Below are positions 1 through 10,303 of a DNA stretch of 64,000 bases, one piece after another. The notes beneath the pieces were generated by a model, which did not search any database, was not told the origin of the DNA, and saw only the letters and a program-made list of their open reading frames with translations. Positions within the stretch are counted from its first letter, which is position 1. Every line of letters begins with the position of its first letter. The position numbers and the translations under genes are program-made. The stretch lies in the NCBI GenBank assembly GCA_034670405.1, contig JAXDDX010000003.1:9718501-9782500 (forward strand), given 5' to 3'. The stretch comes from Hoplostethus atlanticus. Its lineage: Eukaryota; Chordata; Actinopteri; Trachichthyiformes; Trachichthyidae.

Positions 1-131
1 CTCTGGTTAGCACTGATCAGGGAAAGACTGCTTTTAGATGTTGTATTCCATATACCAGGAACCAACTGCAGCATACTGTGGCGTTTGATTGTGACGGGGA
101 AATTCAGGAATCTGATGAAGAACGTGATTAA
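1..131 (+). CDS. Possible 3' end of an unidentified + strand gene (partial)
   Basis: From base 3 a reading frame stays open to a TAA at 129-131 and encodes about 42 residues with an acidic end (ESDEERD). A consensus AATAAA follows at 231-236, about 100 bases after the stop, as expected for the last exon of a gene entering from the left. Frame 1 is also open, to about base 180, so the frame is not settled. I do not recognise the protein. If real, the gene would be convergent with the mucin-like gene whose stop lies at 268-270. Confidence 0.3.
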   Translation, partial: LVSTDQGKTAFRCCIPYTRNQLQHTVAFDCDGEIQESDEERD

Positions 132-230
132 CTTTGCACGTGAATGTTTTGACTGTTCATGTTTCTCTCTATGTGTGTAAAACAGGGCCTCCATTCCTCC
201 ATGTGTTTTTGGAGTATTAAATATAGGTTC

Positions 231-236
231 AATAAA
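231..236 (+). terminator. Polyadenylation signal AATAAA
   Basis: A consensus AATAAA lies on the + strand about 100 bases after the stop of the possible terminal exon at the window start. It fits the end of a + strand transcript converging on the mucin-like gene. Confidence 0.35.
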
Positions 237-267
237 AATACAAATGGACATTTTGGAGTAATGTGAA

Positions 268-1048
268 CTATACCTCCTCATAAATAAAAGGTCCATGAAT
301 GAATTCAATCACCACCTGATTGTTATGTTTGATGTGAGGGAGGTCACAGGACTTTCTCTTGGCTCCTCTCCTTAACAAGGTAAGTATCCCAATGACAATG
401 ATGACCAGCAAAGTGAAACCCAGCAGCACTCCCAGGACAACGGCTGCCAATCTCCAATCCCCTTCTGTAACTGGAGGCACTGAAGAATCTCCTACTGGTG
501 CAAACATTGATTAGTTTCAACAATGCACTGTAATAATGGCTCCTAAGATCAACTTAATGTAATGTAGTTGTGTAATGAGTCATTTTAGTTTTGGCATGTG
601 GCGGATTTGTTAATTGTAAGAGCAGCTAATGTCTGAACTGCAATATTCACAGATGACAATGAAATAACTTAAGAAATGGCTATATTAAGTGACTTGGCCA
701 ATAAAGTTTGTTTTTGAGAAAAAAGTACCCTTAATAATAAAACTGATTTCCATTTTAAGAAGTGTATAAATTGGTTATTAATCATTTTAAATATGTTTTT
801 ACATATTAGTTTTGTTTATTCCACATTAGTCCTTAAAAAGAGCTGTAAACTGATAACAGGATGTACAATTAAAGCACATATATTAGTGTGTCATCAAAGC
901 TTGCTCTTACTCTTGCAGTCAGTGCCTGGTAATACTGGATTTCTGTCCTGGAATCCTTCCTTACATTCACACGTATATGAAGGTCCGTCTCTAATACAGG
1001 TCCCATTCTGTGAGCACATGTGACTTCCTCTTTGGCAGCTATCTGCTT
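268..1048 (-). CDS. Mucin-like gene exons 5-6: EGF-like domain, transmembrane helix, cytoplasmic tail
   Basis: Exon 1048..911 encodes a compact EGF-like module with six cysteines (DSC, HMC, GTC, YTC, ECK, TDC). Exon 494..268 encodes a short juxtamembrane stalk, a hydrophobic helix (LAAVVLGVLLGFTLLVIIV), the stop-transfer RRGAKRK, and a tail with one Tyr near the end (FIYEEV). The EGF exon ends in phase 1 at GTAAGA and the TM exon starts after ...GCACCAG with two bases, so the join is in frame. Confidence 0.7.
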
Positions 1049-3836
1049 CTGCAGTAATATAATGAACACAGGATTTGTTGTTGTGAAATGTTTATTCAGA
1101 CAAAACGCTTTTCATCAAATTAGTTCATTTACTTATGAAAGAGAAAACTGTATATAGATTTTTATACCTCTGACATAGGTGCTGTTGAAATCCACTTCCA
1201 ACAGTAATGCTTTCAGGGCACTGATGATGCTGCTCTCTATAGCAGCAGTGGGAAGGCTGAGCTCCAGAACGGTAATCAAATCAAAGTGAATGATCACACT
1301 TCCCCTGTGAATGTTTCTCACAACCACCACCATTTCCTTAGCCTTGATGTGGTCTTGGTAGCCTTTGGGCAGGTTATTTTCAACCTAAAATTCATCACAT
1401 TTCAATTTAATGTGTATATGTATAGTGTATATGTGTCTAACAGTGGGATTTTTTTACCTGCTTGGTAAAGTTTGCTGCAAAGTCTCTGTAAAGTTGGCTG
1501 AAGTGATTTGCAAAATCTGACTTAAACTCAATGCCTAGAATTCGAGTACTGGATTCATATGTCCTTCCAGCTTCTCATGGGGGAGAGAAAAAAAAGGAAA
1601 ATTAACACAAAATAAGAGCAAATTGAATGTGAAAGTTGTTGTGGAAAGTAGCACTGATCCTTTCATAATAAACCAAAGCATTTTCACTGATCTATCTACA
1701 GCCAAAAAAACATGAACAAAGTTGACGTACCAGTAATTATGTCTTTTGAGATACTTTTCTTGACATGGCAGGACAGATATTTTATAATCACTGTGTAAGT
1801 GGTTCCAGGAGTGAGGTCAGAGAAACTTGCTGTGGTTTCAGATGTCTGAGTCTGTGCTGAGTATGAATCAGAGACCAGCTTCACCTTGTACTGTGTCTGT
1901 CGGAGGTTAGAGCCTGTCCAGCTCACTCTGACAGACAGACTGGTGACGCGCTCCAGCTTTATGACTCTCACTATAGCTGCTGATACAGGAAGGGCGTTAA
2001 GTTCATCACTGAACACAAGAACAACCTCTACCGTGATGTTTGTGCTTGTGTGTATGTAATCTTACCACATTCTCCAACTGTAGTTTTCATAGCAGTCATC
2101 AAAGGGTCTTTGGCCTGTGCGAGGGAGGTGGTGGAGGGACCGGATGCTGTTGTAGTTTCTGTGGATACTGCTGTTCCCACTGCTGAGGTTGTGTCTGGTT
2201 TAGTTGTGAGTGTTAAATGATTTGTTGTCGTTTCCTGAGGCCTTGCTGTGAAGACGGAGTCGTGTGAAGGCTCAAAAATTGGGGAGGTGGTTTCAGTTGG
2301 TGAACTTGTCGTGTTTGTTTTTGAAACTGTCATGTGTCTATTTTCTATAGGCTTTGAGTCAGTAGTTGTGTGTGAATCAACTGGTGAGACACGACTTGAA
2401 AAGAGGTGACTTTTGGAAGTCTGCCTGCTTTTTGTGGAATTTAAAGAGATGAATGCACCAGCAGTAGTTATGATATTTGTTACTGGAGAAGTTGTTGATT
2501 TGGAAGTCTTATTGACCTCTGGAGTTGACAAAACAGAGACATAATTTATTGGCAATAGAGCATTAGTTGCGGAGGGGTCATTAGAAGTTGTCTTTGTTTG
2601 TGAAAATGATGTTTCTTCATCAGTAGGTACAGATGAAGTGAGGACAGACTCTGACTCTTTCAAGGAGGTCTCAGTGATGGAATCCATCAATCCCATGTGC
2701 ATATGTGAATGTAGTTCAGGTAGCCTTGTTAGCTCGTCGGTGACATCAGTGTTAGATGTGACTGATGTTTCGGTGCTGGTTGTCTCTCTGCTCTGTAAAT
2801 GTGTTGAATGACCATCCATTGCTTCTGCATCTGGTGCATTAGACATAAAAGGAGACCCATGTGTCACATCACTTGTGCTAATGGGATAGACATTAGCTGT
2901 GGCAAATGTAGTATAGTTATCAGCCATCCCCTTTGTAGTTTGTGGTTGTACAGCATCACTTGTCCATTGAGTTCCTCTTGAGGAATCTTGAACCGCGTCA
3001 GTTACTTGTCTTTGTAGTAAAGCATCTGGTGATAAGGTCATCTCCTTTGGTCGCACTTCTTGACCTGTAGGCGTTACTGAACTTGCTAACGATTTGGATA
3101 TGTCTGTAACAAATGGTGATGTTGTTGGCGTCTCTGAATTCAGTCTCATAGAGAGTGTTGTTTCTGAATGCTCCTCGGCAGGGGAGAAATCAGACGACAC
3201 AGAGAAGGATACTAATTCCTCCCCAGAATTAGAAATTATGGCTGAATCATTGTGAGGTAAGTTCATTGTTAACAAATGGGTCAACTGGGTCCGTGTTGAG
3301 AAGTTGAGAGGTGACTTTATTTCAGTTATTGATGGGGAAGTCATTGTTGTCGGCTTCCTTGTTTCTGCTGTGGATGTAGCCACTGCTGCTGTTATGGAGT
3401 TTTCTGGTTGTGATACCAGAATTGGCACATCATGTGAAAGTCCCAAGGTTGTTGGTCTGTCATAAAGAGGGGAGGTTGGCTTCATTGGTAACTCAGACGC
3501 AGTTGAAGGGAAGGGTAAAGTTTGCATTTGTGAAGATTCAGAGAACCCTGATTCTGCAACCAGATCTGCCAGTGATGAAACATTGCCTGCTTTCATAGCC
3601 ATAGTAGATGTAATCAAAGATGTAGCCCTTGCACTTGTATTTCTGCTTCCAGAATAAGACCCATGATCTGTCTGGACAGAGGGAGTGTCTGAAGTTGTCA
3701 GAGTATTTCCACTCAGCCCGTTCAGTTGAGTGGCGTTCAGGGTCATGCCAATAGTTGTGTCCTCCTCAGAATTTACTATTGATATGATTGACACGTGTGA
3801 AATAACTGTGAATAAAAAAAATATGTTATCCACCAT
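268..3836 (-). CDS. Mucin-like single-pass membrane protein (Ser/Thr-rich, FN3, SEA, EGF, TM), six exons
   Basis: Coding exons in transcript order are 3836..2066, 1979..1731, 1570..1458, 1384..1168, 1048..911 and 494..268. Phases agree at all five junctions and give about 904 aa. The start at 3836 opens MVDNIFFLFTVISHVS, a plausible signal peptide; a separate signal exon joining at about 3806 is the alternative. About 560 Ser/Thr/Pro-rich residues follow, a mucin-type O-glycosylation region. Next come a fibronectin type III domain, a SEA domain split over two exons with a GSVII cleavage-type motif, one EGF-like domain with six cysteines, a hydrophobic segment of about 26 residues, then RRGAKRK and a tail of about 27 residues ending YEEV. 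The layout resembles vertebrate transmembrane mucins, but I cannot assign an orthologue. The last codons abut a GTATAG, so a further 3' exon is possible. Expected role: a cell-surface glycoprotein. Confidence 0.75.
1168..1570 (-). CDS. Mucin-like gene exons 3-4: SEA domain
   Basis: Exons 1570..1458 and 1384..1168 join in phase 0 to give about 110 residues with SEA features: FKSDFANHFSQLYRDFAANF (helix), then VVVVRNIHRGSVIIHFDL, then an amphipathic helix ending in ALLLEVDFN. The G-S-V-I-I sequence sits where autoproteolytic SEA domains carry GSVVV. Cleavage is inferred, not shown. Confidence 0.7.
1731..1979 (-). CDS. Mucin-like gene exon 2: fibronectin type III domain
   Basis: The exon encodes a beta-sandwich pattern typical of FN3. 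LSVRVSW holds the conserved Trp, and YKVKLV, ASFSDLTPGTTYTVII and YLSCHV follow, including the usual L.PGT.Y turn. It begins after ...GTATCAG and ends at a GTACGT donor, phase 1 on both sides, the classic symmetrical 1-1 module. An upstream AG at about 2006 was rejected because it breaks phase. Confidence 0.75.
2066..3836 (-). CDS. Mucin-like gene exon 1: signal peptide and Ser/Thr-rich domain
   Basis: One large exon of about 1.77 kb encodes roughly 590 residues dominated by Thr, Ser and Pro (e.g. TTTASGPSTTS). By eye there is no exact tandem repeat, unlike many mucin PTS domains. Its donor CTTAC (2061-2065 on +) leaves phase 1, which matches the FN3 exon only if that exon starts at 1979. Confidence 0.7.
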
Positions 3837-4754
3837 TTGCTTTTTAATGCAGATTAATGACATAATTTGCACATGAAAAGGGGGTTAATTTTTTTGCTTG
3901 TGTAATGTGGGATATAGTCTATATATAATAGCTGTTCACATTTTAAAAACATCTTTAATCAACATTATTAAGGTAGAATATGATAACTAAAATGTTATAA
4001 TATAATTATGTTTGTATAACTCTTTTTGGTATTAATAAAGTACATGCTAACCAACCCATGGCAATTTATTATTACTACAGTAAAGAAATATTACTCTGAT
4101 GAAAGCACTCTTGTGAAGTAATATTATTATATGTGTCAAAAATATAAATTATAAGGCCTATAGCATGAAAAAAAACAACTAGAGGAATACAGTAGTTAAA
4201 TCTTTAATATAATAGTTTGATCAATTTAGCCATCAACACCATTATCATTATTATTATTATTATTACTGAACTGTACTTACATAAAATAAAGGGAACCTTC
4301 ACCAACAAAAGGTGCATTATTTCATCCATTTTCTGTCCATATTCCATCCCAACCCAAATTGGCTGCTATGAGAGGCAGAGATGATTTCCTTGTTCATATG
4401 AAAAACAAGGTGGGTTGCACCTCTGTTTTCTCTCGAACCACCTGTTCAACTGAACACTTCCTCTACAATGTAATGCTTGATTTGATAACTCAATATATCA
4501 TAAAAAACATTTCCTTAAAACATTAAGTGGCTGTGACTAGGTGACTTGGACTGTCAGTTTTTGTGAGAGCATAATTCTTGCTTTCACAAATAATTGCACA
4601 AATAATTACGGGTAGGAGACAGGCATAACGATAAATAATAAAGATTTCTTATTTGGGAGAATGATACAGGTTAGAATAGGGAAATAAATGTCAAGCCAAT
4701 ATAGGGTGGAAAATAAGACACCACAAGGTAGAGAAAGTGAGGTAGGAAATTGGG
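3837..4754. other. AT-rich intergenic region between mucin-like gene and LINE
   Basis: AT-rich sequence with a short (ATT)n run near 4247-4265. I see no coding exon. It should contain the promoter of the - strand mucin-like gene, but I recognise no specific element. Confidence 0.4.
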
Positions 4755-5298
4755 ATGAAACTTTACGGGAGGAATTTCGAAAGGGTGGCATCTTTCAGGT
4801 TTCTAGGGGTACACTTTCATACCAGGTTGACTTGGGTGGTGCATATTGAGAAGATGGTGGATAAATGTAAAAAAGCAATTAATGTAATGCGCTGCCTCAC
4901 AGGAGTAGAATGTCGGACAACAAGTCGGACAGCACTAAAAAAGATGTACATTGCATTAACACAATCTGTACTAGAGTATAGCCTATAGGTCAGCAGGATA
5001 TACTCATTTAAAGAGATTGGATATGGTTCAAGCGCTGCTGGCCCTAAGAGTGTGTGGGGCTTTTAGAGGGGATTTGAGGGAAAATGGAGTCAACGAATTG
5101 TTACAGTTTTATTACACTGAACGTCAGCGCAAGGAATTCCAGCTGCTGTTTTTAGTTTCTTAAGAAAAGCTGGGATAAATCGCAGGAGTTAGGTTTCAGG
5201 ATCTCTGGTTCACACTCCAGTTCAGTAGGTGGCGGTAATGCTTTAACGTTTAACGTTGGTTGTCAACCGCCCATAAAAAACATTGAAGAAGAAGAAGG
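4755..5298 (+). mobile_element. 5'-truncated non-LTR retrotransposon (LINE) with 3' tail
   Basis: Positions 4755-4985 encode a degenerate C-terminal reverse-transcriptase/linker segment: FRFLGVHFHTRLTW, then HIEKMVDKCKKAINVMRCLTG, the pattern seen in jockey/I/CR1-type LINE ORF2 proteins. More fragments follow in other frames (ALLALRVCGAFRGD near 5035-5080). From about 5215 lies the fish LINE-type 3' end CAGTAGGTGGCGGTAATGC, then GGTTGTCAACCGCCCATAAA and a GAAGAAGAAG tail ending near 5298. The copy is frameshifted and dead. It ends about 40 bases before the putative HINFP first exon. Confidence 0.75.
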
Positions 5299-5340
5299 AA
5301 AGTCTTAACTTTATTGTGTGTATCACGAATGTCAGAAACG

Positions 5341-5365
5341 ATGGTTGGTGGTCACAAAGCCCCAA
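5341..5365 (+). promoter_or_regulatory. Putative HINFP 5' exon with short upstream ORF
   Basis: An ATG at 5341 is followed by a GTAAGT donor after 5365. Splicing to the acceptor at 6009/6010 would give a 14-codon upstream ORF (MVGGHKAPSGEDEV) ending before the HINFP start at 6061. The exon's 5' limit is unknown. The splice site is strong, but its use is inferred. Confidence 0.4.
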
Positions 5366-6009
5366 GTAAGTCCCAATGATTTCTTGTATTAAGCATTTTT
5401 TGAGTATCTAGAAAACTGAGATAAATAGGGGCCAGGGGTGCAAACCTTTGACAGAGATTAACTTAAGCTAACCGCACGTCTATGGGGCAAGTATATTGGC
5501 TTAACCCTCGTTAGTTGCCGTTAGCTAGCTAACAAAGTAGCAAGCTAGCGTGTTAGCTAACATATACAGCTCAGTTTAATATTAAATGTAATGTTTTACT
5601 TACGGCTTAAGACACAAGGACAGCATCTACCGTTAACTAACGTCGTTTAGGTAAACTGTAGAAAAATATAAGGACTACAAATATTCTAGCCAATAAGGGC
5701 ATGTCGAATCAATAACATTAGCAAACTAACTAGCTACGTTGTTGCACATTTTCTGTTTTTTATGCAGTCTCAGGGTGCTCGCAGGTCCTGAAAATGTTTT
5801 AAATTGTATTCTCTAAATTCAAGGTCTTGAATACAGTTAAATATAACATTTTAAATCTTAAATTCAGTTTTAGAGGTCGTAAAATGTAGCGTTAGGGTGT
5901 GTGTTTTTTGGTGCAGTGTTCTTCCGTCGAGCATTCTAACTGGTCGTAAAAAGTCTTGAAATAATAATTTACGGACGCCTCGACTCTTGTCACTGTGTTT
6001 TGTGCCTAG
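5366..6009 (+). other. Putative HINFP intron 1
   Basis: The stretch is framed by a GTAAGT donor and a CCTAG acceptor. It contains a cluster of TTAGCTAGCTAAC-type short palindromes at about 5510-5580, like those in the MED13 promoter region. No coding exon is seen. Confidence 0.4.
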
Positions 6010-6060
6010 GTGGTGAGGATGAGGTGTGAGCAGTAATAGCTACACTGCGTCACTATCATC

Positions 6061-9000
6061 ATGGCAAAGAGGAGGAAACTTGCTAACTTGGTGGTGTTGT
6101 GTGAGTGGGCATCATGCGCCTTCAAAGGCAACACCATGGAGGAGCTGAGTGAGCATATGTCACTGCACTTAAAGGACCACTTGGGAGACAGAGACGCAAT
6201 GGAGGAACTTGGTGGGTGAAGAGGATGCATGTATGCTATGCACACTTTTCTTGGGAATATGTCTAAATGTCAGGTGACCCAAGCTTTCGGACAGTCCAGC
6301 ATGTGATCTACCATTTTGGATCCGGAAAATGGAACAAAAAACGCAAACGTTAGCCTATGATGTCAGTAGAATTTCTGTACCCCTAGTGTACCCTATAATA
6401 CACTCTTCAACCCAGTAAATATTTATTGTTCGTCCTTTTTTAGATGACTATGCCTGTCTCTGGGAGGGATGTGAATTCCTGGCCATGGGTAGTCCCAGGG
6501 AGCTGGAGGTACATGCCCACTTCCACACGTACCATGGGAAGCTCAAGTTCATTGGGACACAGCTACTCAAGTCTCACCCTAACCTCCCCAGCTGCAACCA
6601 GGACCTGCACAGCAATAACTTGGTTTCTGAAGGATCAGAGGGACTTGTCTGCCAATGGGAGCACTGTGATGTATGTATACTGTGAAACCTAGTTATGTTT
6701 AAGAGGTTTGCAGTAGTTCTACAGTATATGATAGACACTCATTAATGGAACAAACTGAATTGGTGGTCAAATGATTATTATGAACATCCCACCACCATGT
6801 CTTTGTACAGAGTACATTTAACAATCCGGAGTGGTTCTACCGCCATGTGGACAATCATGTGCAGTGCACTGAGCAGCAGCCTCTCTCGCACCAGCAGCAG
6901 GCTCTCTTCTGTCATTGGAGAGGTATGACTGAACAAGAAGAGGTAAAATGACCAGGGGAGATTTACCCTACTGTTATGTCCTGCTTCACCCCTTTGGGGT
7001 AGTGTGATCTAAGGTTAACTGCTCTGCTGTTCTCTCCATGTTTCCATTCTAGGCTGTGATGCCTTCTTCAAGATCAAGTACCGTTTGAGAGAGCACCTGC
7101 GCAGCCACACTCAGGAGAGAGTCGTGGCCTGTCCTACGTGTGGGTGCATGTTCTCCAGCAACACAAAGTTTTTTGACCACCTTCACAGGCAGGCTGAGCC
7201 AGAAGGTGAGAGGAAGGCTGGTTGGGTTGGCATAGCTTTTCTAGGACTCTGATGTGTTAAATCTATTGAATAGTGCTTATTTATGTTTTTATTAATTTAC
7301 TTATATGATTCCAACAGATTCCTTGGTTTGTGAGCATTGTGGCAAAGGTTTTGCCAATGAGAGGCTTTTGAGGGATCATGTGCGACAGCATGGTAAAGAT
7401 TTTCTACAACTCTAACCTTAAATTGTCAATATATTATATTATTCTCATCGCTTTGGCAGATTAATTGGTGCATCCCTAGCTGTTGTGTATTATATTTATA
7501 TATTGCATACAATAGATCACACTTTCACACATCCTTTCGTTCACTTCCAGTGAACCATATCAAGTGTCCCTTGTGTGACATGACCTGCACCACTCTGGCA
7601 ACTTTGAAGATCCACATCAAGTTCCGTCACTGTGACGAGCGTCCCTTCCCATGTGACTTCTGTGAGAGCAGGTAGACTTTCAAAACAACTGATTAAATGT
7701 AGTCAGAAACTGTACCTGCGGAGCAGGGTGGTGTAGTGAGTAAGGAAACATCATGAACAATGCAAAAAGCTTCAATTATGTCTGACATATGACCGATGTA
7801 TCTTTAGGAAAAAAATGCGCAGTGCCATGGTAAACACACTGCCAATCTTTTTGACTGTGGGAAAATACATCCTTTGAGGAGGAGCCTTTTTTCTCTCATG
7901 TCTCATGTTATGGCACAATGGAACAACCTTTCAGGGAAAAATGACCAATTATTAGTCATTTTTGTAGTAGTTTTCATGGGTTTCTGAGGGCTCTAGGCTA
8001 TATTTTCTAATACACTGGAAGTTCATGGCAGTGCAGCATGTGGCCAACATGTTTATAAACACTAACTGAGTACTACTCATTATCGTCAGTGTTTTTCTGT
8101 TCTGAAAATACCAGCCTTCGTACATATTTGCATTTGAGGAAAAATGTTGATTCATTTCATAGCTACTTTTGTAATGCAGTTAATGACTTCACATCATTTC
8201 AGCATCATGAAATAATGTTGCACTTTGTTCTGCATGTCTGAAAAGCTTTAAGAACCAACACGATCTACGGAAGCACATGGAGACCCACAATGAGGGGGCT
8301 GCCTACCACTGCACAGTAGAGGGCTGTGACTATTCCTCTCGCATGGCCCATACCATGAGCCAGCACTACAAGAGAGTACACGAGGTCTGTCAGCAAGCAC
8401 TGGATAGAATTCCAGTATGACTATACAGCTCTTTGTAGTTTTTGTATAGCCTAATACTTGCATTATTACATGTTCTGTTACTTACACTATTACTTGATTT
8501 TCAACAGAGTGGCATGATCTCCAAATACAAATGCCATATCTGTGATAGGACCTTCTCCTGGTGTTACACACTCACCCTTCACCTGCGCAAGAAGCACCAG
8601 CTGAAATGGCCCTCTGGGCACTCCCGCTTCAGGTATGACATCACAGGCAATTGCCACAAAATAATTATATGAAATATTTTAAATCCACTTTTCTTCTCAG
8701 GCATCAGCCATCAAGTGGTAATGTGATACAGGATTTTATTATGTTTCCTCCATAGATACAAAGAAGATGAAGACGGCTACCTGAAATTAAACATGGTGCG
8801 CTATGAGACAGTGGAAGTGACCCAGGAGATCATGAAGAACATGGCCAAGAAGCGGCAGGTGCTTCGGAAGGGCCCTGGCACCAGCAGCCGGCCCAAGAGG
8901 GCTGCTGTCAGACCAGAGAGCAGCCATAGCTCTCCCACAGGCTCCTCATCCCCCTCATCCTACTCTTCCTCCTCATCCTCCTCAGATCTATCAGGAGGGG

Positions 9001-9188
9001 AGGACATTTCATCTCAGCCCAGCCCCAGAGGCAGTGACTCTCCTGTCTACTGCGTCATGAGCAGCATCCCTCACATTGAGGATGAGCCTGGAGGATCGCC
9101 CCTGGAGGAGTGTGACTCTAGTGGGACATCTGGAGCAGTTCAGGCCCTGACTGAGGTTGCCAGGGGCCTGGGCATGGACGTGGTGTGA
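6061..9188 (+). CDS. hinfp: Histone H4 transcription factor (HINFP/MIZF), ten coding exons
   Basis: Exons: 6061..6211, 6444..6670, 6811..6922, 7053..7205, 7318..7392, 7551..7671, 8246..8384, 8508..8632 and 8756..9188, after a putative non-coding first exon. All phases agree and give 511 aa; human HINFP is about 517. The protein starts [20 protein letters not shown]. It carries about ten C2H2-type fingers, including CEHCGKGF..H...[17 protein letters not shown] and CHICDRTF. The tail is basic then Ser-rich ([19 protein letters not shown]) and ends GLGMDVV. Known role: a nuclear factor that binds the cell-cycle element of histone H4 promoters at the G1/S transition with NPAT, and an MBD2 partner. 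The start has context ATCATCATGG. No defects seen. Confidence 0.97.
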
Positions 9189-10000
9189 ATCCTCCACCCT
9201 GTATCCTCATGAGTTAAATCTCAAATCTCCTCATGCAATTACAGGAGAGGAAATGTGATTCCTATCTGGTTCACTAAGTGTGTCTAAGGAGAGATGACAT
9301 TGGCGTTGCAGGTGAATGTCAATGCTACTCATGCTTTTAGAGTGATGCTATGTTCAGATGAAAATATTCCAGTTGTTTTATGCAGCCATTATTAACTAAA
9401 CTGTTCTGTGTAGAGCTGTTTCAAAGATCACAATTGCACTGTTGTAGCTCTGAGTAACTCTAATGTGACAGCTGAGCTTCAGGAACGCTTAATAAATATA
9501 GATTAGTGTCTCTGTGAGATAGTCGACAAAGCTACCCATGAATGTGATGATTGAAGTGCCACAAATAGAGCACTAATGTGAAATATTGATCCTTACATGT
9601 TCTTAATTTTCTGTGAAATAGGATGTCCTACAGAGGGTGTGAAATCACATGGATTTTATTGTAGCTTCAGAATATAACTTAATTTACCAAGCAGTATTGA
9701 AATAATTCTAGTTTTTACAGAAGTCCATCCTTTATTATTAGAAAAAAAACATTTTGCTCCTCTTGTTCTTGGTTTTATTTTGTTTGATTACCATAACCAC
9801 AGGATATGGTATTGTAATTAACCCAGCAGATGTCAGTTTGTATAGATCTGCAAACTTTTATATTTTTAAAGCATTTTTTACATTAAAACATGAGCATTGA
9901 TACCACCTGACCAACTCCCATTCTATGGATTTTTATGTAAATGTCATATTGAGTTTGGTTATGGTTATTAAATTCTCCTTTTCAACGTACTGTGTTGTCA
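9189..10000 (+). other. hinfp: HINFP 3' untranslated region
   Basis: The sequence after the HINFP stop is AT-rich and non-coding. An AATAAA at 9491-9496 is the first consensus polyadenylation signal. ATTAAA-type signals further on (about 9967) could serve a longer UTR. Confidence 0.5.
9491..9496 (+). terminator. hinfp: Candidate HINFP polyadenylation signal AATAAA
   Basis: This consensus hexamer lies about 300 bases after the HINFP stop and is the nearest canonical signal on the coding strand. Confidence 0.45.
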
Positions 10001-10303
10001 TGCATCTTAATATATCTGGGCAGGCAGCCATCTTAAATCATTACACTGCAAGACGTATACGTTGCTGAAATCCACTCAAGGAATGAATGCTGTCAAAGTT
10101 CAGTTCAGCATGCTTCAATCGAGCAGGGAAGCAAATGTTTTACTGAGAATAGAAGCTTGTCTGAATAATCCCTGGGGCTTATTAACAGTTTCTCACGTCC
10201 AGTTCATTGTGCTTTTGTATCAAGACGTCTGACAGTGTGTGGTTCAGTGTGGAGCTCCATTGAACTAGAGTCTGTGGAGGGGTGACCTGTGTGACCAGTG
10301 AGC

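Noticed and set aside
7718-7770. Short SINE-like head (GGGTGGTGTAGTGAGTAAGG) in a HINFP intron
   Set aside because: Resembles the start of a fish tRNA-derived SINE, but only about 30 bases match and there is no body. Too little to call.
9009-9197. Minus-strand frame over HINFP exon 10
   Set aside because: Antisense shadow of the Ser-rich HINFP C-terminus.
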